In this document: positions 54,752 to 63,902 of the stretch, piece after piece
How positions within the stretch are numbered: the stretch's first letter is position 1
How the letters are laid out: each line of letters opens with the position of its first letter
Source of the DNA: Paenibacillus aurantius
Lineage (GTDB): Bacteria; Bacillota; Bacilli; Paenibacillales; NBRC-103111
NCBI RefSeq assembly: GCF_032268605.1
Contig: NZ_CP130318.1
Coordinates: 1,085,001 to 1,149,000, forward strand
Direction of reading: 5' to 3'
DNA length: 64,000 bases
Position numbers and translations under genes: made by a program
The notes under the pieces: generated by a model
Told to the model about the DNA's origin: nothing
The model's database searches: none
Seen by the model: the letters and a program-made list of their open reading frames with translations, nothing else

Positions 54752-55540
54752 TTGATAAGTGAGAAAGATGTGGAATTTTACAAAGAAAATGGGTACCTTC
54801 TCGTCAAAAAGGTCTTTAACGCGGAGGAAGTGGCCGAGATGAGAACCGCTCTTGACGGCATCCTTCAACGCGCGGCCGAATCGAAGTATGACCGCAACAG
54901 CGCCTGGAACAACGACTTTCTCTCTCCCGAGGAGATGAAGAAGCTGGTGCTGAAGGGTTTCCACGACGTTCATTACCAGGATGCGGCCTTCACCCGTGCC
55001 GCCGTTCATCCGAACATGCGCGCGGTCCTGTCGAAGCTGATCGGGCCGAACGTTCAGCTTCACCATAGCAAGATGCTGGTGAAGCCGCCGGAGAACGGCG
55101 CCGCCTTCCCCATGCACCAGGATCAGCCTTATTTTCCTCACGTCAGCCATACGATGATGGCCGGAAGCCTTCATCTCGACGACGCGGACGAGGAGAACGG
55201 CTGCCTCCACGTCATTCCGGGCTCTCACAAGAACGGCCCGATGCCTCATGTAGGCTCGCATTTCTTAAGCCACAAGGAATACCCCATCTCGATGGGAACC
55301 CCTTGTCCGGCGGAGGCGGGAGACGTGCTCTTCTTTAACTATTTGACCGTTCACGGCTCGAACGTCAACCGGAGCTCCCGGACGAGGCGCAACGTGCTGT
55401 ATCAGTTCCGGGATCCGATGGATCTTCCGGAGAAGAACGTCCATGTCAACTGGGGACAAGGACTGATGATTTGCGGCCATAACCCGACGTATGTGGAATA
55501 CAGGCCGGATATGGCCCGTTTGGAACCGGCCAAGGCTTAG
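54752..55540 (+). CDS. Phytanoyl-CoA dioxygenase (PhyH) family protein
   Basis: This is an Fe(II)/2-oxoglutarate dioxygenase. The 262-residue protein has the iron ligands His122-X-Asp124 (MHQDQPY) and distal His201 (LTVHGSN), with Arg210 for 2-oxoglutarate binding. In bacteria the family hydroxylates varied substrates, including ectoine and natural-product intermediates. TTG 54752 follows GGGAGGCG; a TTG at 54731 in the same frame lacks a site. It is divergent from an AraC regulator, an arrangement common for catabolic PhyH genes in Paenibacillus, where sugars or sugar acids could be the substrates. Confidence 0.9.
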   Translation: MISEKDVEFYKENGYLLVKKVFNAEEVAEMRTALDGILQRAAESKYDRNSAWNNDFLSPEEMKKLVLKGFHDVHYQDAAFTRAAVHPNMRAVLSKLIGPNVQLHHSKMLVKPPENGAAFPMHQDQPYFPHVSHTMMAGSLHLDDADEENGCLHVIPGSHKNGPMPHVGSHFLSHKEYPISMGTPCPAEAGDVLFFNYLTVHGSNVNRSSRTRRNVLYQFRDPMDLPEKNVHVNWGQGLMICGHNPTYVEYRPDMARLEPAKA

Positions 55541-55662
55541 CCGCCCAGCGCAGGGCGCATGGCAAGCTCGATTCGGACCCCGTTTAGCGGAGGCCGCCTG
55601 CAGCTTCGCCTGCCATCCGGGAAGGGATCCGCTTGAGAAAGGCGAACCCGCCCCCATACCGT

Positions 55663-55709
55663 AAGAAAGCCGTCCCAAGCCCGAAACCGGGCTTCCGGAC
55701 GGCTTTTTG
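55663..55709 (+). terminator. Rho-independent terminator of the PhyH gene
   Basis: The stem AAAGCCGTCC / GGACGGCTTT with an inner AGCCCG / CGGGCT hairpin is followed by five T residues. The 297-base gap to the next gene holds nothing else that I can identify. Confidence 0.85.
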
Positions 55710-55837
55710 GCGTGAGGGAAGTTTCGAACACCTGCAATCCGGCGAATCCCCCTGTCCATTGGCCCTTCCCAAATACAAGCCGGGTCATAAACTGTTGGTA
55801 TTGAGGCGTCCGTACAAAGAGCTAAGGGTGTGTCTAA

Positions 55838-56932
55838 ATGCATATTTGCATGATTGCGCCGGAAACCTTACCGGTTCCTTCCCGGGGAGGCTCGGTGGAG
55901 ATTTGCATGCTGGCTGTCGCTAAGGAGCTCGCCAAGGAGCATAAAGTCACCTTGATCAGCCGTACGTCCTCCAGACTGAACGGCACCACAACGGAAGGGG
56001 AATTAACCATCATCCGCGTTCCCTCCGGAGACCCGATGGCGTACCTGTCGAATGTCATCGCGTATATGGAAGGCAAGGAATTCGACTGGATTCAGGTGGA
56101 CAACCGCCCCCGTTTTCTGCCTATGGTGAAGAGGAGCTTCCCCCAAACGCCCGTATCCGTGTTCCTCCATTCCCTGACGTATGTGAGCAAGAAACGCGTG
56201 CAGAAGGATTTGGAGAAGGCCGATCTGATTGTAGGCAACAGCGCCTCCCTCAAGAAAAAGCTCACCCGCAGATTTCCCGGTCTGCGGCCTTCCATCCGCT
56301 ATGTCCACTTGGGGGTGGACAGCGACCGGTTCCGGCCGCCCACGGACAGGGAACGGAGCAGGGTGCGCAAGCGGTACCGGCTCGGCCGCAAGTTTGTCGT
56401 GGCCTATGCCGGCCGGATCATCCCTCGCAAAGGAGTCGATGTGCTCATCCGCGCCGTCCGCCGGATGGGCTCCCGCCGGAAGGTCGGGCTTCTCGTGGCG
56501 GGCACGGCCGATTCCGCTTACGCCCGCTCCATGCGGCGGCTGAGCCATAAGCTCGGGGTCTCCGCCCGTTTCGCCGGTCAGGTCCCGCATCCCGACATGC
56601 ATGAGCTTTACTGGGGGGCGGACTGCTTCGTCTGTCCCTCCCAGAAGCATGAGGCCTTCGGGCTCGTCAACGTGGAGGCGATGGCCACGGGACTGCCGAT
56701 CGTCGCCTCCGGCATGGGCGGAATCAAGGAAATCGTCCGCCACAAGAAGAACGGACTGCTGGTCCGCGATTACCGGAGCCCCAAGGGCTTCAGCCGGCAG
56801 CTGAAGAAGCTCTTCAAGGATCCCGTCTTCGCCAAGCAGCTTGGGCAGAAGGCAAGGGAAGATATCCTCCTCCGTTTTCCTTGGAAGCGGACGGCGGAAC
56901 GGTTGGCCGAGCTGTACCGCAGCCATTCTTAA
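55838..56932 (+). CDS. GT4 glycosyltransferase, spore-coat type
   Basis: The 364-residue GT-B enzyme has the GT4 signatures MIAPETLPVPSRGGSVEICMLAVAKELAKEH, VVAYAGRIIPRKGVDVLIRA near 190, and the nucleotide-sugar motif SQKHEAFGLVNVEAMATGLPIVASGMGG near 270 (E-X7-E). It should transfer a sugar to a lipid or glycan in the cytoplasm or forming spore. It directly precedes a YheC/YheD-type ATP-grasp gene, a neighbourhood seen for spore coat proteins such as CotSA. The start gives MHICMIAPE; the ribosome site is weak. Confidence 0.88.
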   Translation: MHICMIAPETLPVPSRGGSVEICMLAVAKELAKEHKVTLISRTSSRLNGTTTEGELTIIRVPSGDPMAYLSNVIAYMEGKEFDWIQVDNRPRFLPMVKRSFPQTPVSVFLHSLTYVSKKRVQKDLEKADLIVGNSASLKKKLTRRFPGLRPSIRYVHLGVDSDRFRPPTDRERSRVRKRYRLGRKFVVAYAGRIIPRKGVDVLIRAVRRMGSRRKVGLLVAGTADSAYARSMRRLSHKLGVSARFAGQVPHPDMHELYWGADCFVCPSQKHEAFGLVNVEAMATGLPIVASGMGGIKEIVRHKKNGLLVRDYRSPKGFSRQLKKLFKDPVFAKQLGQKAREDILLRFPWKRTAERLAELYRSHS

Positions 56933-56963
56933 CTCATCAAGCCAAGGAACAAGGGGGAAGATT

Positions 56964-57716
56964 GTGTTGAGCAGGTATGTAGCCAGTAAGTGGAGGAAGA
57001 CGGAAGCCCTTCTGCCGGATCCGGCGATAAGGGATTACATTCCGGCGACCGTCAAGATGACCAGATCTTCGCTGCATGATATGCTGGTGCGTTACGGTAC
57101 CGTCTATGTCAAGCCCGATTCGGGTCTGCAAGGCAAGGGAGTCATGAGGGTGGAGAGAAGGGAAGGCCGCCGGCATAAGTACAAGTACCAGGCGGGGGAA
57201 AAGATCTACCATTTCCGCGTATACGGCGAACTGTACGACGCCCTCCGCAAGGTGATCAAGGGCAGGAAGTATCTCGCCCAAAAAGGGATTCCGATGCTTA
57301 CTTACAATAAGCGTCCGTTCGACCTCCGGGTCATGGTCCAGACCAACCTGGATCAAAAGTGGGAAACGACCGGCATCATCGGACGGGTAGCGCATCCGAA
57401 GAGGATCGTCACGAATTATCACAGCGGAGGGCAGCTGAAGCCCGTGGAGAAGCTGCTGACCCCCTATCTGTCGCCAAGCCGCAAGAAAGAGCAGATCCGC
57501 GAGCTTGAGGAGCTGGGGGTCCGGGTGGGCAGACGGATGGGGAGCCGGTTTCCCGGGGTGAAGGAAGTCGGACTCGACGTGGCGCTGGACGGAAAGGTGC
57601 GTCCCTGGATTCTTGAAGTCAACACGCGGCCGGATCCATACATTTTCCGCACATTAAAAGACAAGGAAATCTTCCGGCGGATTTACCGGTACGCCAAAGC
57701 TTATAAGCGGTTGTAA
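56964..57716 (+). CDS. YheC/YheD-family ATP-grasp protein (spore coat type)
   Basis: The 250-residue protein has the ATP-grasp layout of YheC/YheD: KMTRSSLHDMLVRYGTVYVKPDSGLQGKGVMRVERR near 26-62, an HFRVYGELYDALRKVI region, RPFDLRVMVQTNLDQKWETTGIIGRVA near 125-152, and the Mg-binding EVGLDVALDGKVRPWILEVNTRPDP near 197-222. Family members are found in the spore coat; the ligase reaction is unknown. GTG 56964 and TTG 56967 are both possible after GGGGGAAG. The gene follows the glycosyltransferase after 31 bases. Confidence 0.9.
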   Translation: MLSRYVASKWRKTEALLPDPAIRDYIPATVKMTRSSLHDMLVRYGTVYVKPDSGLQGKGVMRVERREGRRHKYKYQAGEKIYHFRVYGELYDALRKVIKGRKYLAQKGIPMLTYNKRPFDLRVMVQTNLDQKWETTGIIGRVAHPKRIVTNYHSGGQLKPVEKLLTPYLSPSRKKEQIRELEELGVRVGRRMGSRFPGVKEVGLDVALDGKVRPWILEVNTRPDPYIFRTLKDKEIFRRIYRYAKAYKRL

Positions 57717-57755
57717 CCCTGCCTCCGAAAGGACTGACGTTCGGACGGAGGACAA

Positions 57756-57790
57756 GACGACGGCCGGCCTAAACAGGGCCGGTCTTTTTG
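57756..57790 (+). terminator. Rho-independent terminator
   Basis: The stem GACGGCCGGCC / GGGCCGGTC with a TAAACA loop is followed by five T residues. Confidence 0.85.
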
Positions 57791-57825
57791 CTTTGGCCTA
57801 TAGGACAGCGCTCCCAACAAAAGGA

Positions 57826-57894
57826 TTGACAAAAAAAGAGGGCTCTGAGAAAATGAACGCGTGTACATCAGAATGTAAAATGAACGCGCGTACA
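57826..57894 (+). promoter_or_regulatory. LacI gene promoter with two operator copies
   Basis: TTGACA (57826-57831) and GAAAAT (57849-57854) are 17 bases apart. The near-palindromes TGAACGCGTGTACA (57854-57867) and TGAACGCGCGTACA (57881-57894) both lie in AAAATGAACGCG-GTACAT context, 27 bp apart. The first overlaps the -10, the second lies in the leader: an arrangement for autorepression. Confidence 0.85.
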
Positions 57895-57921
57895 TAATCG
57901 ATGGTAAAGTAGGGAAGCAGC

Positions 57922-58953
57922 ATGGTTACCCGCAAGGAAGTGGCCGATCTAGCCGGCGTTTCCGAAGCGACCGTCTCCCGGGTTCTTAACAGGGTGGGTC
58001 CGATTCGGGAAGAGACGAAGGAAAGGGTGCTTTCCGCGGCCAAAGAACTGAATTATATCCCGAACGCCATAGCCCGGAGCTTTGCGCGCCGCCGGAGCGG
58101 AAACCTGGGAGTCGTTCTGCCCTATGTTCCCAAGGTACACCTGTTCTCCACCTATTATTTCTCGGAAATTCTAAGCGGAATCGGGGAAGCGGTCCGGGAG
58201 CACGGGTATGATCTTCTTCTTCTGTTCCGAACGCCCGGCGCACCGGCTGATTATACGACGTGGTATCAATCCCAGAAGGTGGACGCCTGCGTCATTCTCG
58301 GGGCGTCCGATCTTCCGGAGGAAAGGAAAGCCCTTCAGCGCCTTGCCGCTCACAGGCTGCCCTTCTGCCTCGTCAACCAGCGGTTCCCGGACGAGGAGTT
58401 TAACGAGGTCGATGCCGATCACGCGAGCGGCAGCTACGAAGCCGTGAAGCACCTGATCGCAGGCGGCTGCCGGAGGGTGGCTTTCTTGAACGGCTCGCCG
58501 GAATACTCCAACAGCCGGGACCGGCTGACAGGCTACCGCCAAGCGGTGACGGAAGCGGGACTCGACCCGGACGCCCTGCTTCAGCTCGGCGGCAATTACA
58601 GCCGCCGGAGCGGGGAACAGGCGGCCCAGGCGGTTTACCGCGAACGGGAGCGAGTCGATGGGGTCTTTGCCGCCAACGACCGTATGGCGGTGGGCCTCAT
58701 GCAGGGACTGCGGGCACTCGGCCTCGAAACCGGCACCGATGTGGCGATTGCCGGGTGCGACGATTCCGACGCCGCCCGGATGACCGAGCCGCCCCTCACC
58801 TCCGTGCACGTCCCGTTCTATGAGATGGGGCGGCTTGCTGCGGACCGGCTTCTCCAGGTGCTCGACCAGGGCGAGCCGGGAGCCGTTTTTCGGGAGCAGC
58901 TGGCGACCCGGCTCGTGATTCGGGAATCCAGCATTCTCCGCAGCCGGGAATAG
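57922..58953 (+). CDS. LacI-family transcriptional repressor
   Basis: The 343-residue protein has a LacI helix-turn-helix and hinge at the N-terminus (MVTRKEVADLAGVSEATVSRVLNRVGPIREETKERVLSAAKELNYIPNAIARSFARRRSG) and a periplasmic-binding-protein-like effector domain (about 60-335, VDGVFAANDRMAVGLMQGLRAL, DVAIAGCDDSDAARMTEPPLTSVHVP). It should bind the two TGAACGC dyads before its own gene and control the sugar genes that follow directly. The end of the gene touches the next open frame. Confidence 0.95.
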   Translation: MVTRKEVADLAGVSEATVSRVLNRVGPIREETKERVLSAAKELNYIPNAIARSFARRRSGNLGVVLPYVPKVHLFSTYYFSEILSGIGEAVREHGYDLLLLFRTPGAPADYTTWYQSQKVDACVILGASDLPEERKALQRLAAHRLPFCLVNQRFPDEEFNEVDADHASGSYEAVKHLIAGGCRRVAFLNGSPEYSNSRDRLTGYRQAVTEAGLDPDALLQLGGNYSRRSGEQAAQAVYRERERVDGVFAANDRMAVGLMQGLRALGLETGTDVAIAGCDDSDAARMTEPPLTSVHVPFYEMGRLAADRLLQVLDQGEPGAVFREQLATRLVIRESSILRSRE

Positions 58954-59024
58954 TGCCTTATCCGCATTACCCGAAAAGGCACTGCATGCATTACACTCTG
59001 AACCGTAGAAAGGTTGTGTATCGA

Positions 59025-60185
59025 GTGAAGAAGGTTAAGGTGGGAATGGTCGGCTACAAGTTCATGGGCAAGGCCCACAGCCAGGCTTACCGCGACATCC
59101 CGATGTTTTTTCCGGATGCGGTCAAGCCCGTCATGAAAACGATTTGCGGCCGTGACCGCGACGGCGTCAGCCAGGCAGCGGATCAGTTCGGCTGGGAGGC
59201 GCATGTGACCGACTGGCGCGAGCTGCTCGCGGACCCGGAGATCGAGCTCGTCGATATCAACGCCCCGAGCAACGCGCACAAGGAGATTGCGCTCGCAGCC
59301 GCGAAGGCCGGCAAGCATATCTTCTGCGAGAAGCCGCTTGCTCTTACGCTTGAGGATTCGCGGGAGATGCTGAAGGCGGTGGAAGAAGCCGGCGTCAAGC
59401 ATATGGTCGGCTTCAACTACCGGTTCGCTCCGGCCGTCCAGCTGGCGAAGAAGCTTGTCTCCGAAGGGAGACTCGGCCGGATTCATCACTTCCGCGCCTG
59501 GTTCCTCCAGGATTGGATCGTCGATCCGGACTTCCCGCTTGTCTGGAGGCTGCAGAAGGAGATTGCCGGCTCCGGCTCGCATGGCGACCTGGGCGCCCAT
59601 CTGATCGATCTGGCTCACTTCCTGGTCGGGGAGATGGAGGAGGTGATCGGCATGAGCGAAACGTTCGTCAAGGAGCGGCCCACGGCCGATTCGATGACAG
59701 GGCTGAGCGCCAAGGGGAGCAAGGACGCCCCGAAGGCTCCCGTGACGGTGGACGACGCCACGCTGTTCCTGGCCCGGTTCGCGGACGGGGCTCTCGGCAG
59801 CTTCGAGGCGACCCGCTTTGCCCCCGGACACCGCTGCACGAACGCTTTCGAGATCAACGGCAGCAAGGGCAGTGTGAAATTCGATTTTGAACGCATGAAC
59901 GAGCTGGAAGTTTACTTCACGGACGATGCCGAGGACGTTCAGGGCTTCCGCCGCGTTCTGGCGACCGATCCCGCTCATGCTTACAGCGAGGCCTGGTGGC
60001 CGCCCGGCCATACGATCGGCTACGGCCAAACGTTTACCCACGAGCTGCTCGAATTCATGCGGGCTCTGGGTGAAGACCGCCAGCCCGTTCCGAATTTCCG
60101 GGACGGCGTTCAGTGCCAGGCCGTGCTCGCGGCGGTGGAACGCTCCATCGACGAACGCCGCTGGGTGAAGCTAACCGAAATGTAA
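59025..60185 (+). CDS. Gfo/Idh/MocA-family oxidoreductase 1
   Basis: The 386-residue NAD(P)-dependent dehydrogenase acts on sugars or inositols. It has the Rossmann start VKVGMVGYKFMGKAHSQAYRD, the catalytic EKPLA segment near 105, and a C-terminal alpha/beta domain with the active-site GSGSHGDLGAHLIDLAHFL near 185 (the Asp and His pair). GTG 59025 follows GAAAGG and gives the fold directly; the frame is open back to 58953, touching the LacI stop. It forms an operon with a ThuA-like gene and a second family member. Confidence 0.9.
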   Translation: MKKVKVGMVGYKFMGKAHSQAYRDIPMFFPDAVKPVMKTICGRDRDGVSQAADQFGWEAHVTDWRELLADPEIELVDINAPSNAHKEIALAAAKAGKHIFCEKPLALTLEDSREMLKAVEEAGVKHMVGFNYRFAPAVQLAKKLVSEGRLGRIHHFRAWFLQDWIVDPDFPLVWRLQKEIAGSGSHGDLGAHLIDLAHFLVGEMEEVIGMSETFVKERPTADSMTGLSAKGSKDAPKAPVTVDDATLFLARFADGALGSFEATRFAPGHRCTNAFEINGSKGSVKFDFERMNELEVYFTDDAEDVQGFRRVLATDPAHAYSEAWWPPGHTIGYGQTFTHELLEFMRALGEDRQPVPNFRDGVQCQAVLAAVERSIDERRWVKLTEM

Positions 60186-60206
60186 AGCCGAAAGGGGTAA
60201 ACCAAT

Positions 60207-60830
60207 ATGAAAAGCGCATTAATCGTACAGGGCGGATGGTCCGGCCATCAGCCGAAGGAAGTGGCGGAGCTTCTCGCCGGCGTTCTCCGGGAGGAACAGT
60301 TCGAGGTCGAAGTATCCGATACGCTGGATGCTTTTCTCGATGCGGAGAAGCTGCTTAGAACCGATCTGATCGTACCGGTCTGGACCATGGGCCAGATCAC
60401 CAAGGAGCAGCTGACCCCTCTGCTTGAAGCCGTGCGCAACGGTACCGGGATCGCCGGCTGCCACGGGGGCATGGGCGATTCGTTCCGCAACGAAACCGAA
60501 TACCAGTTCATGGTCGGCGGCCAGTGGGTAGCCCATCCGGGCGGTGACGGGATCCGCTACACCGTGCGCATCAAGGAGCCGAACGATCCGCTCGTTCAGG
60601 GAATGAAGGACTTCGAGGTCGTTTCCGAGCAGTATTACATGCATGTGGACCCGGGCATCCGGGTGCTGGCGGTAACGGATTTCGGAGATACCGAGATGCC
60701 GGTGGCCTGGACGAAAACCTATGGACAAGGCAAGGTTTACTACAATTCGCTTGGTCACCAGGCGGACATCGTCGCGATGCCTGAAACGCTGGAAATGATG
60801 CGCCGCGGGATGGTCTGGGCCGCGAAATAG
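60207..60830 (+). CDS. ThuA-like protein
   Basis: The 207-residue protein has the ThuA amidotransferase-like fold: [24 protein letters not shown] at the start, [37 protein letters not shown] near 75-112, and [20 protein letters not shown] near 170-190. ThuA was named from trehalose and disaccharide catabolism (thuAB, with the 3-keto sugar pathway), and such genes often pair with Gfo/Idh/MocA dehydrogenases, as here on both sides. AAAGGGGTAAACCA precedes the ATG. The reaction is not established. Confidence 0.9.
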   Translation: MKSALIVQGGWSGHQPKEVAELLAGVLREEQFEVEVSDTLDAFLDAEKLLRTDLIVPVWTMGQITKEQLTPLLEAVRNGTGIAGCHGGMGDSFRNETEYQFMVGGQWVAHPGGDGIRYTVRIKEPNDPLVQGMKDFEVVSEQYYMHVDPGIRVLAVTDFGDTEMPVAWTKTYGQGKVYYNSLGHQADIVAMPETLEMMRRGMVWAAK

Positions 60831-60856
60831 TACCCAATAGGAGGAACGAAGGACTC

Positions 60857-61960
60857 ATGGACAAAGTCAAACTGGGCATTATCGGCTGCGGAAACATAAG
60901 CGGCATTTATTTCAAGAACGCCGCCACCTTTGACATTCTGGAGCTGGTCGCCTGCGCCGACCTCGATGTGGAGCGGGCGAAGGCCAAGGCAGAGGAGCAT
61001 GGCATTGCCAAAGGCTGTTCGGTGGCGGAGCTTCTCGCTGATCCCGAGATCGAGATCGTCATCAACCTGACGATCCCCCAGGCGCACGCCGAGGTGTGCC
61101 TCCAGGCGCTGGAGGCGGGCAAGCATGTATACGTGGAGAAGCCGCTTGCGGTTACCCGCGAAGAAGGGCAGCGTATTCTGAAGCTGGCCGCCGAGAAGGG
61201 GCTGCGGGTCGGATCCGCGCCCGATACGTTCCTGGGCGGCGGAATCCAGACGAGCATCAAGCTCATCCGGGACGGCTGGATCGGCACGCCGGTCGGAGCC
61301 ACAGCCTTCATGGCCGGGGGTGGTCACGAGTCGTGGCATCCGGCTCCGGACTTCTATTACAAGCAGGGCGGCGGCCCGATGTTTGATATGGGTCCCTATT
61401 ACTTGACGGCGCTTGTGGCCATGCTCGGCCCGATTCAGCGCATTACCGGCTCGGCCCGCATTTCCTTCCCGGAGCGGACGATCACGAGCAAGCCGAAATT
61501 CGGGGAGAAGATCGAGGTGGAGGTTCCGACCCACGTGGCCGGCATTATGGACTTCCACAGCGGGACGGTGGGCACGATCCTCACAAGCTTCGACGTCCCC
61601 GGGGGACACACGCTCCCCCGCATCGAGGTCTACGGGAGCGAGGGGACGCTGCTGGTCCCCGATCCGAATACTTTCGGCGGGCCGGTCCGGCTGAAGCGCA
61701 AGGGCTCGCAGGAGTGGAGCGAGATGCCGCTGTCGCACGGGTTCGCGGAGAATGCCCGCGGAGTCGGCGTGGCTGACATGGCTCATGCCATTAAGGCCGG
61801 CCGGCCGCACCGGGCAAACGGCGAGCTCGCCTATCATGTGCTGGAAGCCATGCACGGCTTCCATGATGCCTCAAGCGAGGGCCGGCACTATATCATGCAG
61901 AGCACCTGCGAGGCTCCTGAGCTTCTGCCCATGGGCCTGCCCCGCCATCTGGTGGACTAA
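60857..61960 (+). CDS. Gfo/Idh/MocA-family oxidoreductase 2
   Basis: The second dehydrogenase of the operon has 367 residues: [42 protein letters not shown] at the Rossmann start, [17 protein letters not shown] near 95, and [20 protein letters not shown] near 173. It resembles ThuB-type 3-keto-sugar oxidoreductases, so the pair with ThuA fits disaccharide or glycoside breakdown through keto intermediates; the sugar cannot be inferred. AGGAGGAACG precedes the ATG. A long terminator hairpin follows at once. Confidence 0.92.
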   Translation: MDKVKLGIIGCGNISGIYFKNAATFDILELVACADLDVERAKAKAEEHGIAKGCSVAELLADPEIEIVINLTIPQAHAEVCLQALEAGKHVYVEKPLAVTREEGQRILKLAAEKGLRVGSAPDTFLGGGIQTSIKLIRDGWIGTPVGATAFMAGGGHESWHPAPDFYYKQGGGPMFDMGPYYLTALVAMLGPIQRITGSARISFPERTITSKPKFGEKIEVEVPTHVAGIMDFHSGTVGTILTSFDVPGGHTLPRIEVYGSEGTLLVPDPNTFGGPVRLKRKGSQEWSEMPLSHGFAENARGVGVADMAHAIKAGRPHRANGELAYHVLEAMHGFHDASSEGRHYIMQSTCEAPELLPMGLPRHLVD

Positions 61961-61961
61961 A

Positions 61962-62003
61962 AGGAATATCCCCTTTCGCCGATGCGAAAGGGGATATTTT
62001 TGT
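61962..62003 (+). terminator. Rho-independent terminator of the Idh-ThuA operon
   Basis: The stem AATATCCCCTTTCGC / GCGAAAGGGGATATT with a CGAT loop is followed by TTTTTG. Confidence 0.94.
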
Positions 62004-62079
62004 CGATTCCGGGGAACCGGAAGGTCTTTTTTTATGCGGCGAGGGCTCCCTTGTTCCGGCCAAGTGACCGGCTAAGGCA

Positions 62080-62304
62080 CTAGGAAGTGGCAGCGGGAGC
62101 CTCGGGCAGCCCCTTCATCAAGTTCTGGACCAGCTCATCCCGTGTTTCAGGGGAGGTGTTCTCCCAAATAAATTCGAAAAGCACGCCGAGTCCCGGAAGG
62201 GCCTTCTCGTCCCCGCGGATCGAGTCCTCGATCACTTCCCGCAGCTCCTCGGCATTCTTCCCTTCCACCCGTTTCACGATCGCTTGACGCAAGCTCAACA
62301 TCAT
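62080..62304 (-). CDS. sspI: Small acid-soluble spore protein I
   Basis: SspI is a minor SASP of the spore core made in the forespore under sigma-G. The 74-residue protein matches the family along its length: MMLSLRQAIVKRV, IEDSIRGDEKALPGLGVLFEFIWENTSPETRDELVQNL. ATG at 62304 (minus) stands nine bases after GGAGG; the longer open frame upstream is not needed. It is a firm sign that the organism forms endospores. It lies divergent to the KtrA-type gene, and the sspI-methyltransferase order resembles the sspI-ysgA-pheS region of B. subtilis. Confidence 0.93.
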   Translation of the reverse strand: MMLSLRQAIVKRVEGKNAEELREVIEDSIRGDEKALPGLGVLFEFIWENTSPETRDELVQNLMKGLPEAPAATS

Positions 62305-62444
62305 GCGGTTCATCCTCCGTTTCTTGGTTCCTTGCTTTACTATGCTCTGCTCCGCCGTCTTATATGCACCCTTTGGGCTAAAGGGGATGGGCTGTGCTAT
62401 AATGGACAAAATGGAAAGAAACCGTATGGCGGGAGGGCGGGTCT

Positions 62445-63104
62445 ATGAAGAAAACATTCGCCGTAATCGGGCTCGGCCGGTTCGGCTCCAGTGTGGCGAA
62501 GGAGCTCACCAAGGTAGGCTATGAAGTGCTGGCCGTCGATTCCGACGCGGTGCGGGTTCAGGAAATGAGCGCCATCGTCACCCACTGCGTGCAGGCCGAC
62601 TCCACCGACGAGGATGCCCTTAAGGCCATCGGCATCCGCAATTTCGACGTTGTCGTAGTGGCGATCGGGGAGAACGTCCAGGCCAGCATTCTGACGACCT
62701 TGATTCTGAAGGACATCGGGGTGCCGACCCTAATCGTCAAGGCCAAGAACGAGCTGCACGGAAAGGTGCTGACCAAGACGGGGGCGGACAAGGTCATCTA
62801 TCCCGAGCGGGATATGGGGCAGCGGGTGGCCCACAGCCTCATTTCGCCGAACATTCTCGATTACATCGAGCTTTCGGACAACTACAGCATCGTAGAAATC
62901 CGGGCCACCGGCCGGCTGGTCGGCAAGAGCTTGAAGGAGCTCGAAATCCGGGCCCGTCACCAGTGCAACGTCATGGCGATCAAAAACGGGCACGACATGG
63001 ACATTACGCCGGATGCCAACGCGCTGATCAAGCCGACGGATATTCTCGTCGTGGTGGGCCGCAATGAAGATTTGATCAAATTCGAAAAAACATATTCGGA
63101 GTAA
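62445..63104 (+). CDS. ktrA: KtrA/TrkA-type potassium channel regulatory protein
   Basis: This cytosolic RCK protein forms an octameric ring that gates a KtrB-type K+ transporter. The 219-residue protein has an RCK-N Rossmann domain (FAVIGLGRFGSSVAKEL with GXGXXG at 9-14, AVDSD, VVVVAIGENVQASIL) that binds ATP, ADP or NAD, and an RCK-C domain (about 135-217). The membrane subunit is not in the window. GGGAGGGCGGGTCT precedes the ATG, and TATAAT near 62395 is a likely -10. The methyltransferase gene follows after six bases. Confidence 0.93.
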   Translation: MKKTFAVIGLGRFGSSVAKELTKVGYEVLAVDSDAVRVQEMSAIVTHCVQADSTDEDALKAIGIRNFDVVVVAIGENVQASILTTLILKDIGVPTLIVKAKNELHGKVLTKTGADKVIYPERDMGQRVAHSLISPNILDYIELSDNYSIVEIRATGRLVGKSLKELEIRARHQCNVMAIKNGHDMDITPDANALIKPTDILVVVGRNEDLIKFEKTYSE

Positions 63105-63110
63105 ACCAAA

Positions 63111-63902
63111 ATGGCACAAGACATAACATCGGTTCAGAACCCCCGGGTCAAGCAGTGGACCGAGCTGCTGGTCAAGCGCGGGCGCGACCGCCAGGGGAAG
63201 TTTCTTTTGGAAGGGGTCCATCTGGTCGAGGAAGCCCTCCGGTCCGGCATCGCCGTGGAGACGATTCTTTATTCGCTCGACAAAGGGCTGCCGAAAGAGG
63301 TGGAGAGCCGCCTCACCTCGGCTGAGGAAGTGATCGGCGTGAGCCAGGCCGTACTTGCCAAGTGCTCCGACACCCAGACTCCCCAGGGGGTGCTGGGCAT
63401 AGCCGCGAAGCCGGACGCCCCGCGGACCGACTCCCTGACCGGGAGGGACGCTCTGGTGGTGGCCGTCGACGGCATCCAGGACCCGGGCAATCTCGGCACG
63501 ATCATCCGGACCGCCGACGCGGCCGGGGCCACCGCCGTGATTCTCGGCCGCGGCACGGTCGATGTATACAACCCGAAGACCATCCGGTCGACCATGGGCT
63601 CGTTGTTTCACCTGCCGGTCGTGGAGGCCGATCTGCCGGAGCTGCTCGCCGAGGCGGGCAAGGCCGGCGTCCAGGTGCTGAGCACCGGCATGCAGGCGGA
63701 GGATACGTGCTACACGGCCGATCTTACCCAGGCGACCTGGTTCGTGATCGGCAACGAGGGCAGCGGGGTTTCCTCCGAGGCGGAAGCCCATGTAAGCCGC
63801 CGGATCTCGATTCCGATGCGGGGACGGGCCGAATCGCTGAACGCGGCCATGGCCGCCGGTATCGTGCTGTACGAGGCCATGCGGCAGCGGCATTATAAGT
63901 GA
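63111..63902 (+). CDS. TrmH/SpoU-family RNA 2'-O-methyltransferase (YsgA-like)
   Basis: The 263-residue enzyme uses SAM to methylate ribose in rRNA or tRNA. An N-terminal substrate-binding domain (ITSVQNPRVKQWTELLVKRGRDRQGKFLLEGVHLVEEAL) is followed by a knotted SPOUT domain with motif 1 DGIQDPGNLGTIIRTADAAGA, motif 2 FVIGNEGSGVSSE and motif 3 IPMRGRAESLNAAMAAGIVLYE. The order after ktrA and sspI resembles Bacillus ysgA, which precedes pheS. No ribosome site is obvious in the six-base gap after ktrA. The last 98 bases of the window hold no gene and may be the start of a pheS leader. Confidence 0.94.
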   Translation: MAQDITSVQNPRVKQWTELLVKRGRDRQGKFLLEGVHLVEEALRSGIAVETILYSLDKGLPKEVESRLTSAEEVIGVSQAVLAKCSDTQTPQGVLGIAAKPDAPRTDSLTGRDALVVAVDGIQDPGNLGTIIRTADAAGATAVILGRGTVDVYNPKTIRSTMGSLFHLPVVEADLPELLAEAGKAGVQVLSTGMQAEDTCYTADLTQATWFVIGNEGSGVSSEAEAHVSRRISIPMRGRAESLNAAMAAGIVLYEAMRQRHYK

